A stretch of DNA of 64,000 bases from Streptomyces sp. HPF1205 (GCF_020400825.1 NZ_JAINVH010000001.1:434001-498000), one strand, 5' to 3'. Shown: positions 25,716-34,727, numbered from the stretch's first letter. Translations and numbers: made by a program. The notes: generated from the sequence alone by a model not told the origin.

Positions 25716-27098
25716 GTGGCCGCCGACAAGATCGACACCATCGTCAGCCTGAGCAAGCGCCGTGGCTTCGTTTTCCCGAGCAGCGAGATCTACGGCGGAT
25801 CCAAGGCCGCCTGGGACTACGGGCCGCTCGGCGTCGAGCTCAAGGAGAACATCAAGCGCCAGTGGTGGCGCGCGATGGTGACCTCGCGCGACGACGTGGT
25901 GGGAATCGACTCGTCGATCATCCTGGCCCCCGAGGTGTGGGTCGCCTCCGGCCATGTCGCCACCTTCTTCGACCCGCTGACCGAGTGCACCTCCTGCCAC
26001 AAGCGGTTCCGCGCGGACCACCTGGAGGAGGCGTACGAGGCCAAGCACGGCCGTCCCCCGGCCGCCGGGCTCGCCGACATCAACTGCCCGCACTGCGGCA
26101 CCAAGGGCGCCTTCACCGAGCCCAAGCAGTTCTCCGGCATGCTCCAGACCCACCTCGGCCCGACCCAGGACGCCGGCTCGCTGGCCTACCTGCGCCCGGA
26201 GACCGCGCAGGGCATCTTCGTGAACTTCGCCCAGGTGCAGACCACTTCCCGCAAGAAGCCGCCGTTCGGCATCGCCCAGACGGGCAAGTCGTTCCGCAAC
26301 GAGATCACGCCCGGCAACTTCATCTTCCGCACCCGCGAGTTCGAGCAGATGGAGATGGAGTTCTTCGTCAAGCCCGGCGAGGACGAGAAGTGGCACGAGT
26401 ACTGGCTGGAGGAGCGCTGGAACTGGTACACGGGCCTGGGCATCCGCGAGGAGAACATCCGCCGGTTCGACCACCCCAAGGAGAAGCTGTCGCACTACTC
26501 CAAGCGGACCGTGGACATCGAGTACCGGTTCAACTTCGGCGGCTCGGAGTTCAGTGAGCTGGAGGGCATCGCCAACCGCACGGACTTCGACCTGACCGCG
26601 CACTCCAAGGGCTCGGGCCAGGACCTGTCGTACTTCGACCAGGAAGCCGGCGAGCGCTGGATGCCGTACGTCATCGAGCCCGCGGCCGGCGTGAACCGGG
26701 CGATGCTCGCCTTCATGCTCGACGCCTACAACGAGGACGAGGCGCCGAACGCCAAGGGCGTCATGGAGAAGCGCACGGTCATGCGGCTGGACCCGCGGCT
26801 CGCCCCGGTCAAGGTCGCCGTGCTGCCGCTGTCCCGCAACCCCGAGCTGTCCCCGAAGGCCAAGGGCCTGGCCGCGGCGCTGCGGGCGAACTGGAACATC
26901 GAGTTCGACGACGCGGGCGCGATCGGCCGCCGCTACCGTCGCCAGGACGAGATCGGCACGCCGTTCTGCGTCACGGTGGACTTCGACACGCTGCAGGACA
27001 ACGCCGTCACCGTGCGCGAGCGGGACACCATGGTGCAGGAGCGGGTGTCCCTGGACCAGGTGGAGGGCTACCTGGCGGCCCGCCTGGCCGGCTGCTGA
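25716..27098 (+). CDS. glyS: Glycyl-tRNA synthetase (class II, alpha2 type)
   Basis: Predicted 460-residue enzyme that charges tRNA-Gly with glycine. The N-terminus has the motif 1 region [20 protein letters not shown], a zinc-binding-like insertion (ECTSCHKRF and NCPHCGTKG), motif 2 as [20 protein letters not shown] and [17 protein letters not shown] [15 protein letters not shown] as motif 3. A C-terminal anticodon-binding domain follows ([10 protein letters not shown] onward). Length is normal for the bacterial/eukaryotic-like dimeric type. The start is GTG 25716 after a weak AGAG site. Three 10-bp GCAGCCGTAC-like repeats follow the stop. Confidence 0.97.
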   Translation: MAADKIDTIVSLSKRRGFVFPSSEIYGGSKAAWDYGPLGVELKENIKRQWWRAMVTSRDDVVGIDSSIILAPEVWVASGHVATFFDPLTECTSCHKRFRADHLEEAYEAKHGRPPAAGLADINCPHCGTKGAFTEPKQFSGMLQTHLGPTQDAGSLAYLRPETAQGIFVNFAQVQTTSRKKPPFGIAQTGKSFRNEITPGNFIFRTREFEQMEMEFFVKPGEDEKWHEYWLEERWNWYTGLGIREENIRRFDHPKEKLSHYSKRTVDIEYRFNFGGSEFSELEGIANRTDFDLTAHSKGSGQDLSYFDQEAGERWMPYVIEPAAGVNRAMLAFMLDAYNEDEAPNAKGVMEKRTVMRLDPRLAPVKVAVLPLSRNPELSPKAKGLAAALRANWNIEFDDAGAIGRRYRRQDEIGTPFCVTVDFDTLQDNAVTVRERDTMVQERVSLDQVEGYLAARLAGC

Positions 27099-27100
27099 CG

Positions 27101-27136
27101 CGCAGCCGTACGCGGCCGTACGCAGCCGTACGTACG
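27101..27136. repeat. Three 10-bp tandem repeats after glyS
   Basis: CGCAGCCGTA, CGCGGCCGTA, CGCAGCCGTA then CGTACG follow the glyS stop directly. The unit contains the palindrome-rich GCCGTACG. Function unknown. Confidence 0.6.
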
Positions 27137-27183
27137 AGTCACCGGGGGCGGGCGCCGCGGACGCGCACCGGCCCCGGTGGCGT

Positions 27184-27906
27184 TCAGACGCCGCGCGGGC
27201 TCGGCCGGTACGGAGACGGCACGGACGGTATGGACGGTATGGAGGGCACGGAAGGCACGGAGGGCGGGGGCGGCACGGACGCGGCAGAGGGCGCGGACGC
27301 GGCCGACCCTGCCCGTCCGGCGTTACGGGGTGGGATCCGGGGTGAGGGCAGCACCGTCACGCCGGCCAGGGGCCGTCCGTCCCCGCCGTCCCGGTCCCGG
27401 CCGCCGCGCCGGTTCTCCCGGTCGGCCCGGTCCTGCCGGCCGTGACCGTCGTGGTCGGCTGCGAGCGGCCCCCGCGCCGCTCGCAGCGCCAGCACCGCGC
27501 ACACCACCGCCAGCGGGAGCTCCGCCGCGACCGCCATCAGCACCGCGGTGCCGAAGCCGGCGCCCGACGAGGTGGTGGTGTCGAACCAGGCGTCGCAGAC
27601 CAGCAGCGTCGCCGTCGCCGCGGCGACGGGCGCCCGGCGGGCACTGCCGCGCAAGGTGAGGAAGCCGGTGGCGATCAGCCCGGCCGCCTCCATGGCGTCC
27701 AGGCCCACCCAGGCCACCGTCCAGTGCGGGGCCGTCGCGGTCGACGGCAGGCCGGTGGCCAGGACGACCAGCCACGGCACCAGGGCCACCCCGCACACCA
27801 CGAGCGCATAGCCGGGCCAGGGGCGGCGGGGCCGGTCACGGGCCGCCGGGCGGTCGGCCGGCGGGTGAGGCACGAACAGTTCGATGACGTCCGCGGTTCG
27901 CGGCAT
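27184..27906 (-). CDS. Four-helix membrane protein with Ser-Val-Pro repeat tail
   Basis: Predicted 240-residue membrane protein. ATG 27906 follows GGGAGACAGCC and gives MPRTADVIELFVPHPP. Four hydrophobic segments follow (beginning YALVVCGVALVPWLVVLATG, then WVGLDAMEAAGLIATGFLTL, an AAATATLLVCDAWFD region, and TAVLMAVAAELPLAVVCAVL). The DAMEAAGL and CDAWFDTTTS features are common to a Streptomyces family without assigned function. The C-terminal 90 residues are charged and then repetitive (SVPSVPSIPSIPSVPS), reflecting 9-bp DNA repeats at about 27225-27290. Convergent with glyS. Confidence 0.8.
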   Translation of the reverse strand: MPRTADVIELFVPHPPADRPAARDRPRRPWPGYALVVCGVALVPWLVVLATGLPSTATAPHWTVAWVGLDAMEAAGLIATGFLTLRGSARRAPVAAATATLLVCDAWFDTTTSSGAGFGTAVLMAVAAELPLAVVCAVLALRAARGPLAADHDGHGRQDRADRENRRGGRDRDGGDGRPLAGVTVLPSPRIPPRNAGRAGSAASAPSAASVPPPPSVPSVPSIPSIPSVPSPYRPSPRGV

Positions 27907-28143
27907 GGCTGTCTCCCTTCCGGTCCCCGTGCCGAAGACAACGCCGGGAACACCGTCAACCCTTCCGTGAACCTGCCCACAGATCAGTGGCGTGAGGCGC
28001 CCGGAAAAGGTGCGGCCAGGTCCACCCCGGATACGGGGGGAGAAACCCATGTCGCCCGTGACCAGGACCCCTTGGGGCGAACGCCGTCCGCCCTGCCTAC
28101 CACCGTCCGCCCGCCCTGCCCCCGTACTCCCGTCGTGCCGCCT

Positions 28144-28737
28144 TCAGGCGCCGGCCAGGCCGCGCAGCACCAGGTCGCGAACCGCCGCGTACTGCGCCTC
28201 GATGTCCGGGTCCGACCAGTCGGGGGCGTGCGCCGGGTCGTGGTAGCGCGTGGTGGCGTCCCAGACCGCGCGGGCGGCGGCGGGCAGGCCGGCCGGGGGA
28301 GGGGCGAACTCGCCGCGGGCGGTGCCGTCGGCGAGGATGCGGCGCAGCTGCTCGGTCATCTCCTCGATGTGCCGGGTGACCGTGCCGCGCTTCTCGCCGG
28401 CCAGCACCGTGAAGGTGGCGAACAGCTCGGGATCGCCCAGCGCCTTGCGGCGTTTCGCGGCGAACAGGCCGTCCAGCCAGCGCCGCAGGCGCTCGGGCGC
28501 CGGGGCGGCGGTGTCGGCCGCGAAGACCTCCAGCTCGTCGCGGTTGCGGTCCAGCCAGCGCTGCGTGACCGCCTCGCGCAGCAGCGACTTGGTGGGGAAG
28601 TGCCGGTAGACGCTGCCGTGGCTGACGCCCAGCGCCCGGGCCACGTCCACCACGGTCGCCTTGGCCGGGCCGTAGCGGCGCAGCACGTCCTCGGTGGCTT
28701 CGAGGATGCGTTCGCGGGTCAGCGGCTCCGGCGGCAT
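28144..28737 (-). CDS. TetR-family transcriptional regulator
   Basis: Predicted 197-residue regulator. The N-terminal HTH is LTRERILEATEDVLRRYG, ATVVDVARALGVSHGSVYRH and FPTKSLLREAV. The C-terminal ligand-binding half has RRWLDGLFAAKRRKALGDP, typical of a WHG/TetR_C subfamily. ATG 28737 follows AGGAGG at nine-base spacing. It lies 98 bp after the aldo/keto reductase gene on the same strand, so the two are probably one operon. The large palindrome at 29902-29945 upstream of the reductase is the likely operator for autoregulation. Confidence 0.92.
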   Translation of the reverse strand: MPPEPLTRERILEATEDVLRRYGPAKATVVDVARALGVSHGSVYRHFPTKSLLREAVTQRWLDRNRDELEVFAADTAAPAPERLRRWLDGLFAAKRRKALGDPELFATFTVLAGEKRGTVTRHIEEMTEQLRRILADGTARGEFAPPPAGLPAAARAVWDATTRYHDPAHAPDWSDPDIEAQYAAVRDLVLRGLAGA

Positions 28738-28835
28738 GCGGGGCGGTCCTCCTGGGATCGGGGCGGGCGCGCGGCCGGCGCGGTCGGGCCGGTGCCCGTA
28801 CGCGGGGCCGCGCCGTCCAGTGTGCCGCTCCCGGG

Positions 28836-29840
28836 TCAGCGCTCGCTGTCCAGGTGGGTCATCTGCCCGGCGTCGTACCGGGTCCCGGCCACCGCTCCCG
28901 CCGGGACGGCCGCCTCGATCGCCGCCAGGTCGGCGTCGTCCAGCGTCACGTCGAGGGCGCCGAGGGACTCCGCCAGCCGCTCCCGGCGGCGGGCACCGAT
29001 CAGCGGCACGATGTCGTCGCCGCGCGAGAGCACCCAGGCGATGGCGGCCTGCGCGACGGTGACGCCCTTGCCCTCGGCGACCTTGCGCAGCTCCTCCACC
29101 AGGTCGAGGTTGCGCCGCAGGTTCTCGCCCTGGAAGCGCGGGAACCGCGCGGCGCGCACGTCGCCGGCCGAGGCCGCGCGCTCCGGCGTCCAGTGGCCGC
29201 CGAGCAGGCCGCGGGACAGCACCCCGTACGCCGTGACGCCGATGCCCAGCTCGCGGGCGGTGGGCAGCACCTCGTCCTCGATGCCGCGGGAGAACAGGCT
29301 GTACTCGATCTGCAGGTCGCTGATGGGCGCGGTGGCCGCGGCCCGGCGCAGGGTCTCCGGCCCGGCCTCGGACAGGCCGATGTGCCGCACCCGGCCGGCC
29401 CGGACCTCCTCGGCGATGGCGCCGACGGTCTCCTCGATCGGGACGGCGGGGTCGACGCGGGCGATCCGGTAGATGTCGACGTGGTCGGTGCCGAGCCTGT
29501 TCAGGGTGTACGCGAGGAAGTTCCGCACCGCGGCCGGCCGTCCGTCGTAACCGCCCCAGCCGCCGGCCGCGTCGCGCAGGGCGCCGAACTTGACGCTGAT
29601 GACGGCCTGGTCGCGGCTGCCGGGCCGGGCCCGAAGGGCGTCGCGGATCAGCAGCTCGTTCAGGCCCATGCCGTAGAAGTCGCCGGTGTCGAGCAGGGTG
29701 ACGCCCGCGTCGAGCGCGGCGTGGATCGTGGCGACGGACTCGGCGTCGTCGGCCTGCCCGTAGAGGGCGGACATACCCATGCAGCCCAGGCCGAGCGCGG
29801 AGACGGCGGGTCCGCCGACACCGAGAGTACGGGTACGCAT
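28836..29840 (-). CDS. Aldo/keto reductase
   Basis: Predicted 334-residue NADPH-dependent oxidoreductase with a TIM barrel. Seen: SALGLGCMGMSALYG, the catalytic DTGDFYGMGLNE with Asp and Tyr, the catalytic Lys in VISVKFGALR, IGLSEAGPETLRRA, SLFSRGIEDEVLP and the NADP-binding PLIGARRRERLAESL. Where many relatives have DLYYQHRVDP, this protein reads DIYRIARVDP, so the fourth tetrad residue His appears replaced by Ala. Relatives with IYRPARLDP exist in Streptomyces, so this is a subfamily trait. It is likely the substrate-side gene of a TetR-controlled pair. Confidence 0.92.
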   Translation of the reverse strand: MRTRTLGVGGPAVSALGLGCMGMSALYGQADDAESVATIHAALDAGVTLLDTGDFYGMGLNELLIRDALRARPGSRDQAVISVKFGALRDAAGGWGGYDGRPAAVRNFLAYTLNRLGTDHVDIYRIARVDPAVPIEETVGAIAEEVRAGRVRHIGLSEAGPETLRRAAATAPISDLQIEYSLFSRGIEDEVLPTARELGIGVTAYGVLSRGLLGGHWTPERAASAGDVRAARFPRFQGENLRRNLDLVEELRKVAEGKGVTVAQAAIAWVLSRGDDIVPLIGARRRERLAESLGALDVTLDDADLAAIEAAVPAGAVAGTRYDAGQMTHLDSER

Positions 29841-29901
29841 CGAGGTCCTCCCTTGTGTGCGCCGCCGGACGCGGGGCCGCGCCGCGGCATGCCCCCAGCG
29901 T

Positions 29902-29945
29902 CACACATGGACTGACAGATTTCAATATCTGTCAGTCCATGTGTG
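29902..29945. promoter_or_regulatory. 19-bp perfect palindrome, likely TetR operator
   Basis: Arms 29902-29920 and 29927-29945 are exact reverse complements (core ACTGACAGAT and ATCTGTCAGT) around TTCAAT. It sits 62 bp upstream of the reductase start and 68 bp after the MFS pump stop, and is far more AT-rich than its surroundings. Length and position fit an operator for the neighbouring TetR protein; it could also act as a terminator hairpin for the pump gene. Confidence 0.75.
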
Positions 29946-30012
29946 GATGCGCTCACGCAACCGGGCTGGCTCGACGGGCCCGGCCGGGCTCACCCGGCCG
30001 AGCCGGCCGGGC

Positions 30013-31530
30013 TCACTCGACGGTGCGCGGCAGCCGCAGGCTCAGCACCAAGGTCGCGGCCACGGCGATCAGTTGGGCCAGCAGCGTCCACACCAGCGCG
30101 TCCCGGATGCCCACCGAGGAGATCAAGGTCAGGAAGAGGGTGCCCAGGGTGGCCACACCCAGCGCCAGGCTGGACTGCTGGGTGGTGGCCATCGCGCCGC
30201 CCCCCACACCGGCCTGGGCCGGCGGGACCTCGCTGAGCACGATCCGGATCACCACGGGAGCCACGAAGCCCTGGCCGAAGCCGAGCACCGCCAGGCTGGG
30301 CGCCAGCGCCCATATGCCCAGGTGCGGCCAGCCCCAGTGGAACGTGCCGGCCAGTGCCAGCAGCCCCGCCGCCTGGACCAGCAGACCGTAGGTCACGGTA
30401 CGGCGGCCGAAGCGGGTCACCGCCCGCGGCCCGAGCAGCGAGGCGGCGAAGAACGCGGCGCACAGCGGCACCAGCGCGGCGCCCGCGGTCAGCGCCCCGA
30501 AGTGCAGGCCGTCCTGCATGGCCACGGCGACGACGAACATGAAGCCGCCGAAGCCGAGGAAGAACGGCACGGCCAGCAGCAGACCGCTGCGCACACCGGG
30601 CAGGCGCACCAGCGACGGCGGCAGCAGCGGGACCAGCCCCAGCCGCTCGCCGCGCCGCTCCACCGCCACGAACGCGGCCGCGGCGAACGGGAAGACCGCC
30701 AGCAGCGCCCACGACCACAGCGGCCAGCCGGCCGCGCGGCCCTCGGTGAGCGGGAGCAGCAGGGTGATCAGGGCCACGGCGAGCAGCAGGGTGCCGGACC
30801 GGTCGATCCCGGCCGGGTTCTGCGAACGGGTCTCGGGCACCGCGCGCAGCGCCAGGAACAGCGCGACCGCGGCCACGGGCACGTTGACCAGGAAGATGGC
30901 CCGCCAGCCGCTGCCCGCGATGTCGGCGGAGACCAGCAGCCCGCCGAGCACCTGGCCGACCGTGGAGGCGATGCCGGCGGTGGCGCCGTACCAGCTCAGC
31001 GCCTTGCCGCGGGCGCTGCCGGAGGTCGCGGACTGGATGGTGGCCAGCGCCTGGGGGAGCAGCAGCGCGGAGGCCGCTCCCTGGGCGACGCGCGCGCCCA
31101 CCAGGGTCCAGGCGCTGGGGGCGACACCGCAGGCCAGCGAGGTCAGGGCGAAGGCCGCCAGGCCCCACAGGAACAGGGTGCGGCGGCCGAACATGTCGCC
31201 GAGGCGGCCGCCGAGTACGAGGAGGACGGCGTACGCGACGCCGTACCCCGCCACGACCATCTCCAGGACCGCGGGGCCCGCGTGCAGGTCGCGGTCGATG
31301 GTGGGCAGCGCGACGTTGACGATGAAGAAGTCCACCATGGGCAGCGCCGCGCCGAGCAGGACGGTCAGCAGCCCGAGGGTGCTCAGCCCCGGCGCGGGCG
31401 GGGCGAGCCGCGGGGCGGCGGCCGGTGCGGCGGACGGAGCGGCGGGGGTACGGTCGGCGGTGCGGGTGGGGGCTCCGATGCGGGTCACGCCGGGCAGCAC
31501 CCGAGCCCGGGATGTCAGGGTCTGATCCAT
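30013..31530 (-). CDS. MFS drug-efflux transporter (DHA2-like)
   Basis: Predicted 505-residue proton-driven multidrug exporter of the inner membrane. After a 50-residue Ala/Pro-rich N-terminus come about fourteen hydrophobic segments. Motif A is LVLGGRLGDMFGRRTLFLWG, the motif D-like MVDFFIVNVALPTIDRDL lies in the first helix, and GSGWRAIFLVNVPVA is the DHA2 hallmark. ATG 31530 follows GAGAGA; upstream in-frame GTG codons are possible. It is divergent from an XRE/MmyB-type regulator 113 bp away, which probably controls it. Confidence 0.92.
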   Translation of the reverse strand: MDQTLTSRARVLPGVTRIGAPTRTADRTPAAPSAAPAAAPRLAPPAPGLSTLGLLTVLLGAALPMVDFFIVNVALPTIDRDLHAGPAVLEMVVAGYGVAYAVLLVLGGRLGDMFGRRTLFLWGLAAFALTSLACGVAPSAWTLVGARVAQGAASALLLPQALATIQSATSGSARGKALSWYGATAGIASTVGQVLGGLLVSADIAGSGWRAIFLVNVPVAAVALFLALRAVPETRSQNPAGIDRSGTLLLAVALITLLLPLTEGRAAGWPLWSWALLAVFPFAAAAFVAVERRGERLGLVPLLPPSLVRLPGVRSGLLLAVPFFLGFGGFMFVVAVAMQDGLHFGALTAGAALVPLCAAFFAASLLGPRAVTRFGRRTVTYGLLVQAAGLLALAGTFHWGWPHLGIWALAPSLAVLGFGQGFVAPVVIRIVLSEVPPAQAGVGGGAMATTQQSSLALGVATLGTLFLTLISSVGIRDALVWTLLAQLIAVAATLVLSLRLPRTVE

Positions 31531-31590
31531 TCTCTCGGTCACGTGATCGACGATGGACCTCTTCTCAGGGGGGTACCAGAGAGCGTTTAT

Positions 31591-31611
31591 CCAGGTATAC
31601 GGACCACCTGG
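31591..31611. promoter_or_regulatory. Candidate operator between MFS and XRE genes
   Basis: CCAGGT (31591-31596) and ACCTGG (31606-31611) form an inverted repeat around TATACGGACC, in the 113-bp divergent spacer. Position fits control of both genes by the XRE regulator. Short, so tentative. Confidence 0.4.
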
Positions 31612-31643
31612 CAACCGGCTGACCGATCCGGCACCCTGAAGGC

Positions 31644-32693
31644 ATGGACGCGACCAGCACGCCGACCACCGCCGACCGGAACACCGCGCAGACCGGGCGC
31701 ACCGCCCGCACCGCGAACGCCGCCCGCACCGCGAAAGCCACAGCCGGCGGGACCGCCGGGACCGCCGGGACCGCCGTGACCCTGTCCGGCGGTGCGGGGT
31801 TCGGGCAGGACGTCCCGGCGCCCGAGGCGGACGCGGCCGCGAGCCGCCGCCGCGAGCTGGCCTCATTCCTGCGCAGCCGCCGGGAGCGGATCTCGCCGGA
31901 GCAGGTCGCGCTGCCGCCGGGGCGCCGGCGTCGCACCCCGGGGCTGCGCCGCGAGGAGGTCGCGCAGCTCGCCGCGGTCGGCGTCACCTGGTACACGTGG
32001 CTGGAACAGGCCCGCGACATCCAGGTGTCCGGCCAGGTCGCCGACGCCATCGCCCGCGCCCTGATGCTCGACCGCAACGAGCGGCGGCACCTGTTCACCC
32101 TGGCCGGCGCGGCCGACCCGCACCCGGACCTGGAGTGCCCGGGCATGTCCCCGGCTGTCGGCGTCATGCTCGACCAGCTCGAACCGCTGCCCAGCGCGGT
32201 CTTCAACTCGCGGTACGACGTCATCGCGTACAACCGCACGTACGGGCGGCTGGTCACCGACCTGGACGCCCTGCCCTTCGAGGACCGCAACGTGATGTGG
32301 CTGGCGTTCACCGACCCGCTGTGGAAGGAGCGGATGCTGGACCGCGAGGAGAACATCCGGGTGATGGCGGCGAAGTTCCGCGCCGCCATGGCCGAGCACC
32401 TCGCGGAGCCCGCCTGGAAGGCGCTGCTCAAGCGGCTGCAGCAGTCCTCGCCCGACTTCCGGCAGATGTGGGAGCGGCACGAGGTCCTCCAGCCCGCCGG
32501 CCACGTCAAGCGCTACCTCAACCCCCATGTGGGCCTGCTCGCCTTCGACTTCACCCACTTGTGGCTGGGCCCGCAGAACGGGCCCCGGCTGACCACCTAC
32601 ACCCCCGCCGACGCCACCACCCGCGAGCGCCTGGAGCGCCTGCACGAGCTGATCCTGCGCGAGCGCGAGGAGCGCCTGCCCACAGCGGTCTGA
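31644..32693 (+). CDS. XRE-type regulator with MmyB-like ligand domain
   Basis: Predicted 349-residue regulator. The first 60 residues are Thr/Ala/Gly-rich low complexity (TARTANAARTAKATAGG). The HTH is at about 90-145: RRRTPGLRREEVAQLAAVGV then TWYTWLEQARDIQVSGQVAD. The C-terminal MmyB-like domain has SAVFNSRYDVIAYNRTYGRL, EDRNVMWLAFTDPLWKERM and the late HPHVG-like LNPHVGLLAFDFTHLWLG. These proteins typically sit divergently from oxidoreductases or transporters; here the partner is the MFS pump. MmyB-like domains may bind fatty acids. The ATG at 31644 has only a weak AAGG site, so translation may be leaderless or start later. Confidence 0.88.
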   Translation: MDATSTPTTADRNTAQTGRTARTANAARTAKATAGGTAGTAGTAVTLSGGAGFGQDVPAPEADAAASRRRELASFLRSRRERISPEQVALPPGRRRRTPGLRREEVAQLAAVGVTWYTWLEQARDIQVSGQVADAIARALMLDRNERRHLFTLAGAADPHPDLECPGMSPAVGVMLDQLEPLPSAVFNSRYDVIAYNRTYGRLVTDLDALPFEDRNVMWLAFTDPLWKERMLDREENIRVMAAKFRAAMAEHLAEPAWKALLKRLQQSSPDFRQMWERHEVLQPAGHVKRYLNPHVGLLAFDFTHLWLGPQNGPRLTTYTPADATTRERLERLHELILREREERLPTAV

Positions 32694-32760
32694 CCCGGGA
32701 GGCCGCAGGCCCGACGGGCCGGGGCCGGACGCTCCCGGACCGGCGTGCGGGCCGGCGCGG

Positions 32761-33282
32761 TCAGTCCGCCGCCGCGAGCGCCGCGGCGATACGGTCCAGG
32801 GCCGCCAGGTCCTCGGCCGGCAGGGCCAGCAGCGCCGGCGGCGGGGTGCCCAGGATCGCGTTGGCCCGCGCGGCGGCCTCCAGCCCGGCCGGGGTCGCCG
32901 AGACGATCTTGGAACGGCGGTCGGTGGGGTGCGGGTTGCGCTCGACGAGCCCGCGCTTGACCAGGTCGTCCACCACCAGGGTCAGGTACGGGCGGTCGGA
33001 GGACAGCTCGGCGGCCAGCTCGCTCATCCGGCGTGGCCTGGCAGCGATCCGGCGCAGCGCCTTGACGCGGAAGAAGCTCATGCCCAGCGCCTCCGCGGTC
33101 TCCTTGCGGCGCTCGTTGCGCTCCAGCACCACGGCGGCGAGGTTCCGCCACACCCGTGCCGCCGTCTCCTCGCCGGTGCCGGTGCCGGTGCCGGTGCCGG
33201 TGCCGTCGCCGTCGCCGGCGCCCGTCCCCGTATCCGCGCTCGCCACCGCCACCGCCACCCCGTTCCCGTGCGCCCTCGTCAT
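32761..33282 (-). CDS. MarR-family transcriptional regulator
   Basis: Predicted 173-residue regulator. The first 40 residues are a Gly-Thr repeat (GTGTGTGTG) encoded by a hexanucleotide repeat. The winged-helix domain includes FFRVKALRRIAARPRRM, SELAAELSSDRPYLTLVVDD, LVKRGLVERNPHPTDRRSK and a C-terminal dimerisation helix. ATG 33282 overlaps the stop of the MFS gene upstream (ATGA at 33279-33282), so pump and regulator are translated together. A likely operator is at 34763-34793 before the pump gene. Confidence 0.9.
   Translation of the reverse strand: MTRAHGNGVAVAVASADTGTGAGDGDGTGTGTGTGTGEETAARVWRNLAAVVLERNERRKETAEALGMSFFRVKALRRIAARPRRMSELAAELSSDRPYLTLVVDDLVKRGLVERNPHPTDRRSKIVSATPAGLEAAARANAILGTPPPALLALPAEDLAALDRIAAALAAAD
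33175..33222 (-). repeat. Hexanucleotide repeat in MarR coding region
   Basis: Five exact copies of GGTGCC (33175-33204, plus strand) are followed by GTCGCC GTCGCC GGCGCC. On the coding strand it encodes alternating Gly and Thr/Asp. Copy changes keep the frame, so length may vary between strains. Confidence 0.85.
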
Positions 33283-34727
33283 GCGTCCACCTCGATCCGT
33301 GCGTCCGCCGTCCCGCGCTCGCCGCGGGCGAACAGGGCGGCCGTGCGCTCCGCCGTGGCGCGGGCCCGGCGTCCGCTGGTGAGCGTACCGAGGACCAGCA
33401 CCGACAGGCCGCAGCCGGCGATGATCCACCAGGCCGCCGTGTGCAGGCCCGCGGCGACCGCCGCCCCGATCACGGCCACGCCCAGGGACTGCCCGACCTG
33501 GCGGCTGGTGGAGGCTACCGCGGCGGCCACGCCCGCCTGCGCGCGCGGCATACCGGACACCGCCGTGTTGGTGATGGGCGCGTTGACCAGGCCGAAGCCG
33601 ATGCCGAACAGGACGTACGAGGTGAACAGCAGCCAGTTCGAGGACTGGGCGTCCAGCGCGGCGAACAGCACCCCGCTGGCCGTCATGCAGCCGCCGGCCA
33701 GGACCAGCGACAGCCGCGGTCCGCGGGCGCCGACCAGGCGCCCGGACAGCGGCGCGAAGACCAGGCACATCAGCGCCATCGGCACCATGTACAGGCCCGC
33801 GTCCAGGGCCGACAGGCCCCGCTGGTCCTGCAGGTAGAGCGTGTTGAGGAAGAGGAAGCCGCCGAGCGCGGCGAAGGCGCTCACCGCGATCACGGTCGCG
33901 CCGGAGAAGGGCGCGCTGCGGAAGAAGCGCATGTCGATGAGCGGATCGGCGCGCCGCTTCTCGTACCTCACCAGGCCCGCGACGGCCGCCGCGGCCAGCG
34001 TGAAGCAGCCCACGATCAGCGGCGAGCCCCAGCCCGCGTCCGACCCCTCGATGATCCCGTACGTCAGCGAGCCCAGCAGCGTGATCACCAGCACCTGGCC
34101 GACCGGGTCCACCCGGCGGGCCCGCGGCGCGCGCGACTCGGGCACGAAACGGGCGGTGAGCAGCAGCGCCGCCAGTCCCACCGGCAGGTTGATCCAGAAG
34201 ATCGACCGCCACCCCACGGACTCCACCAGCGCCCCGCCGACGATCGGGCCGGCCGCCATGCTGATGCCGACCACCCCGCCCCACACGCCGATGGCGCGCG
34301 CCCGCTCGCGCGGGTCGGAGAAGGTGTTGGTGATGATCGACATCGCCACCGGGTTCAGCATCGACCCGCCGACCGCCTGCACCATGCGGAAGGCGATCAG
34401 CCAGCCGAGCCCGGGTGCCAGGCTGCACAGCAGTGAGCCGATGGTGAACAGCACCAGGCCGGTCTGGAATATCCGCTTCCGCCCGATCCGGTCCGCGGTG
34501 GAGCCGGCGAGCAGCAGGAGCGAGGCGATCACCACCGTGTAGGCGTCGATCGTCCACTGCAGCCCGGAGATGGTGGTGTGCAGGTCCTTGCGCATCGACG
34601 GCAGCGCCACGTTGAGGATCGTGTTGTCCAGGCTGACGATGAGCAGGCTCATGCAGCAGATGGCGAGGATCAGTGTCCGCCTGCGCGGGCTCGGTTCCCG
34701 GCTCGGTTCCTGGCTCACTTCCGGCAC
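33279..34727 (-). CDS. MFS drug-efflux transporter (EmrB/QacA, DHA2)
   Basis: Predicted 482-residue exporter with about fourteen transmembrane segments. Typical DHA2 features: VSLDNTILNVALPSMRKDL in helix 1, STADRIGRKRIFQTG as motif A, PIVGGALVESVGWRSIFWIN as motif C and following, and ASTSRQVGQSLGVAVIGA late. I chose GTG 34727 because AAGGGA lies seven bases upstream and the longer open frame to 35132 overlaps the dus gene. It overlaps the MarR gene by four bases. A palindromic, AT-rich element sits 36-66 bp upstream. Substrates are unknown. Confidence 0.92.
   Translation of the reverse strand: MPEVSQEPSREPSPRRRTLILAICCMSLLIVSLDNTILNVALPSMRKDLHTTISGLQWTIDAYTVVIASLLLLAGSTADRIGRKRIFQTGLVLFTIGSLLCSLAPGLGWLIAFRMVQAVGGSMLNPVAMSIITNTFSDPRERARAIGVWGGVVGISMAAGPIVGGALVESVGWRSIFWINLPVGLAALLLTARFVPESRAPRARRVDPVGQVLVITLLGSLTYGIIEGSDAGWGSPLIVGCFTLAAAAVAGLVRYEKRRADPLIDMRFFRSAPFSGATVIAVSAFAALGGFLFLNTLYLQDQRGLSALDAGLYMVPMALMCLVFAPLSGRLVGARGPRLSLVLAGGCMTASGVLFAALDAQSSNWLLFTSYVLFGIGFGLVNAPITNTAVSGMPRAQAGVAAAVASTSRQVGQSLGVAVIGAAVAAGLHTAAWWIIAGCGLSVLVLGTLTSGRRARATAERTAALFARGERGTADARIEVDA

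Noticed and set aside
28738..29925. 593-residue ORF joined to the TetR frame
   Set aside because: Shadow of the aldo/keto reductase gene; the TetR protein starts at 28737 with AGGAGG.
33160..33222. CRISPR-like short repeats
   Set aside because: Units are 6 bp without spacers and lie inside a gene; no CRISPR array is present in the window.
33283..34557. 598-residue ORF extending the MarR frame
   Set aside because: Antiparallel-type shadow of the MFS pump; the MarR start at 33282 overlaps the pump stop.
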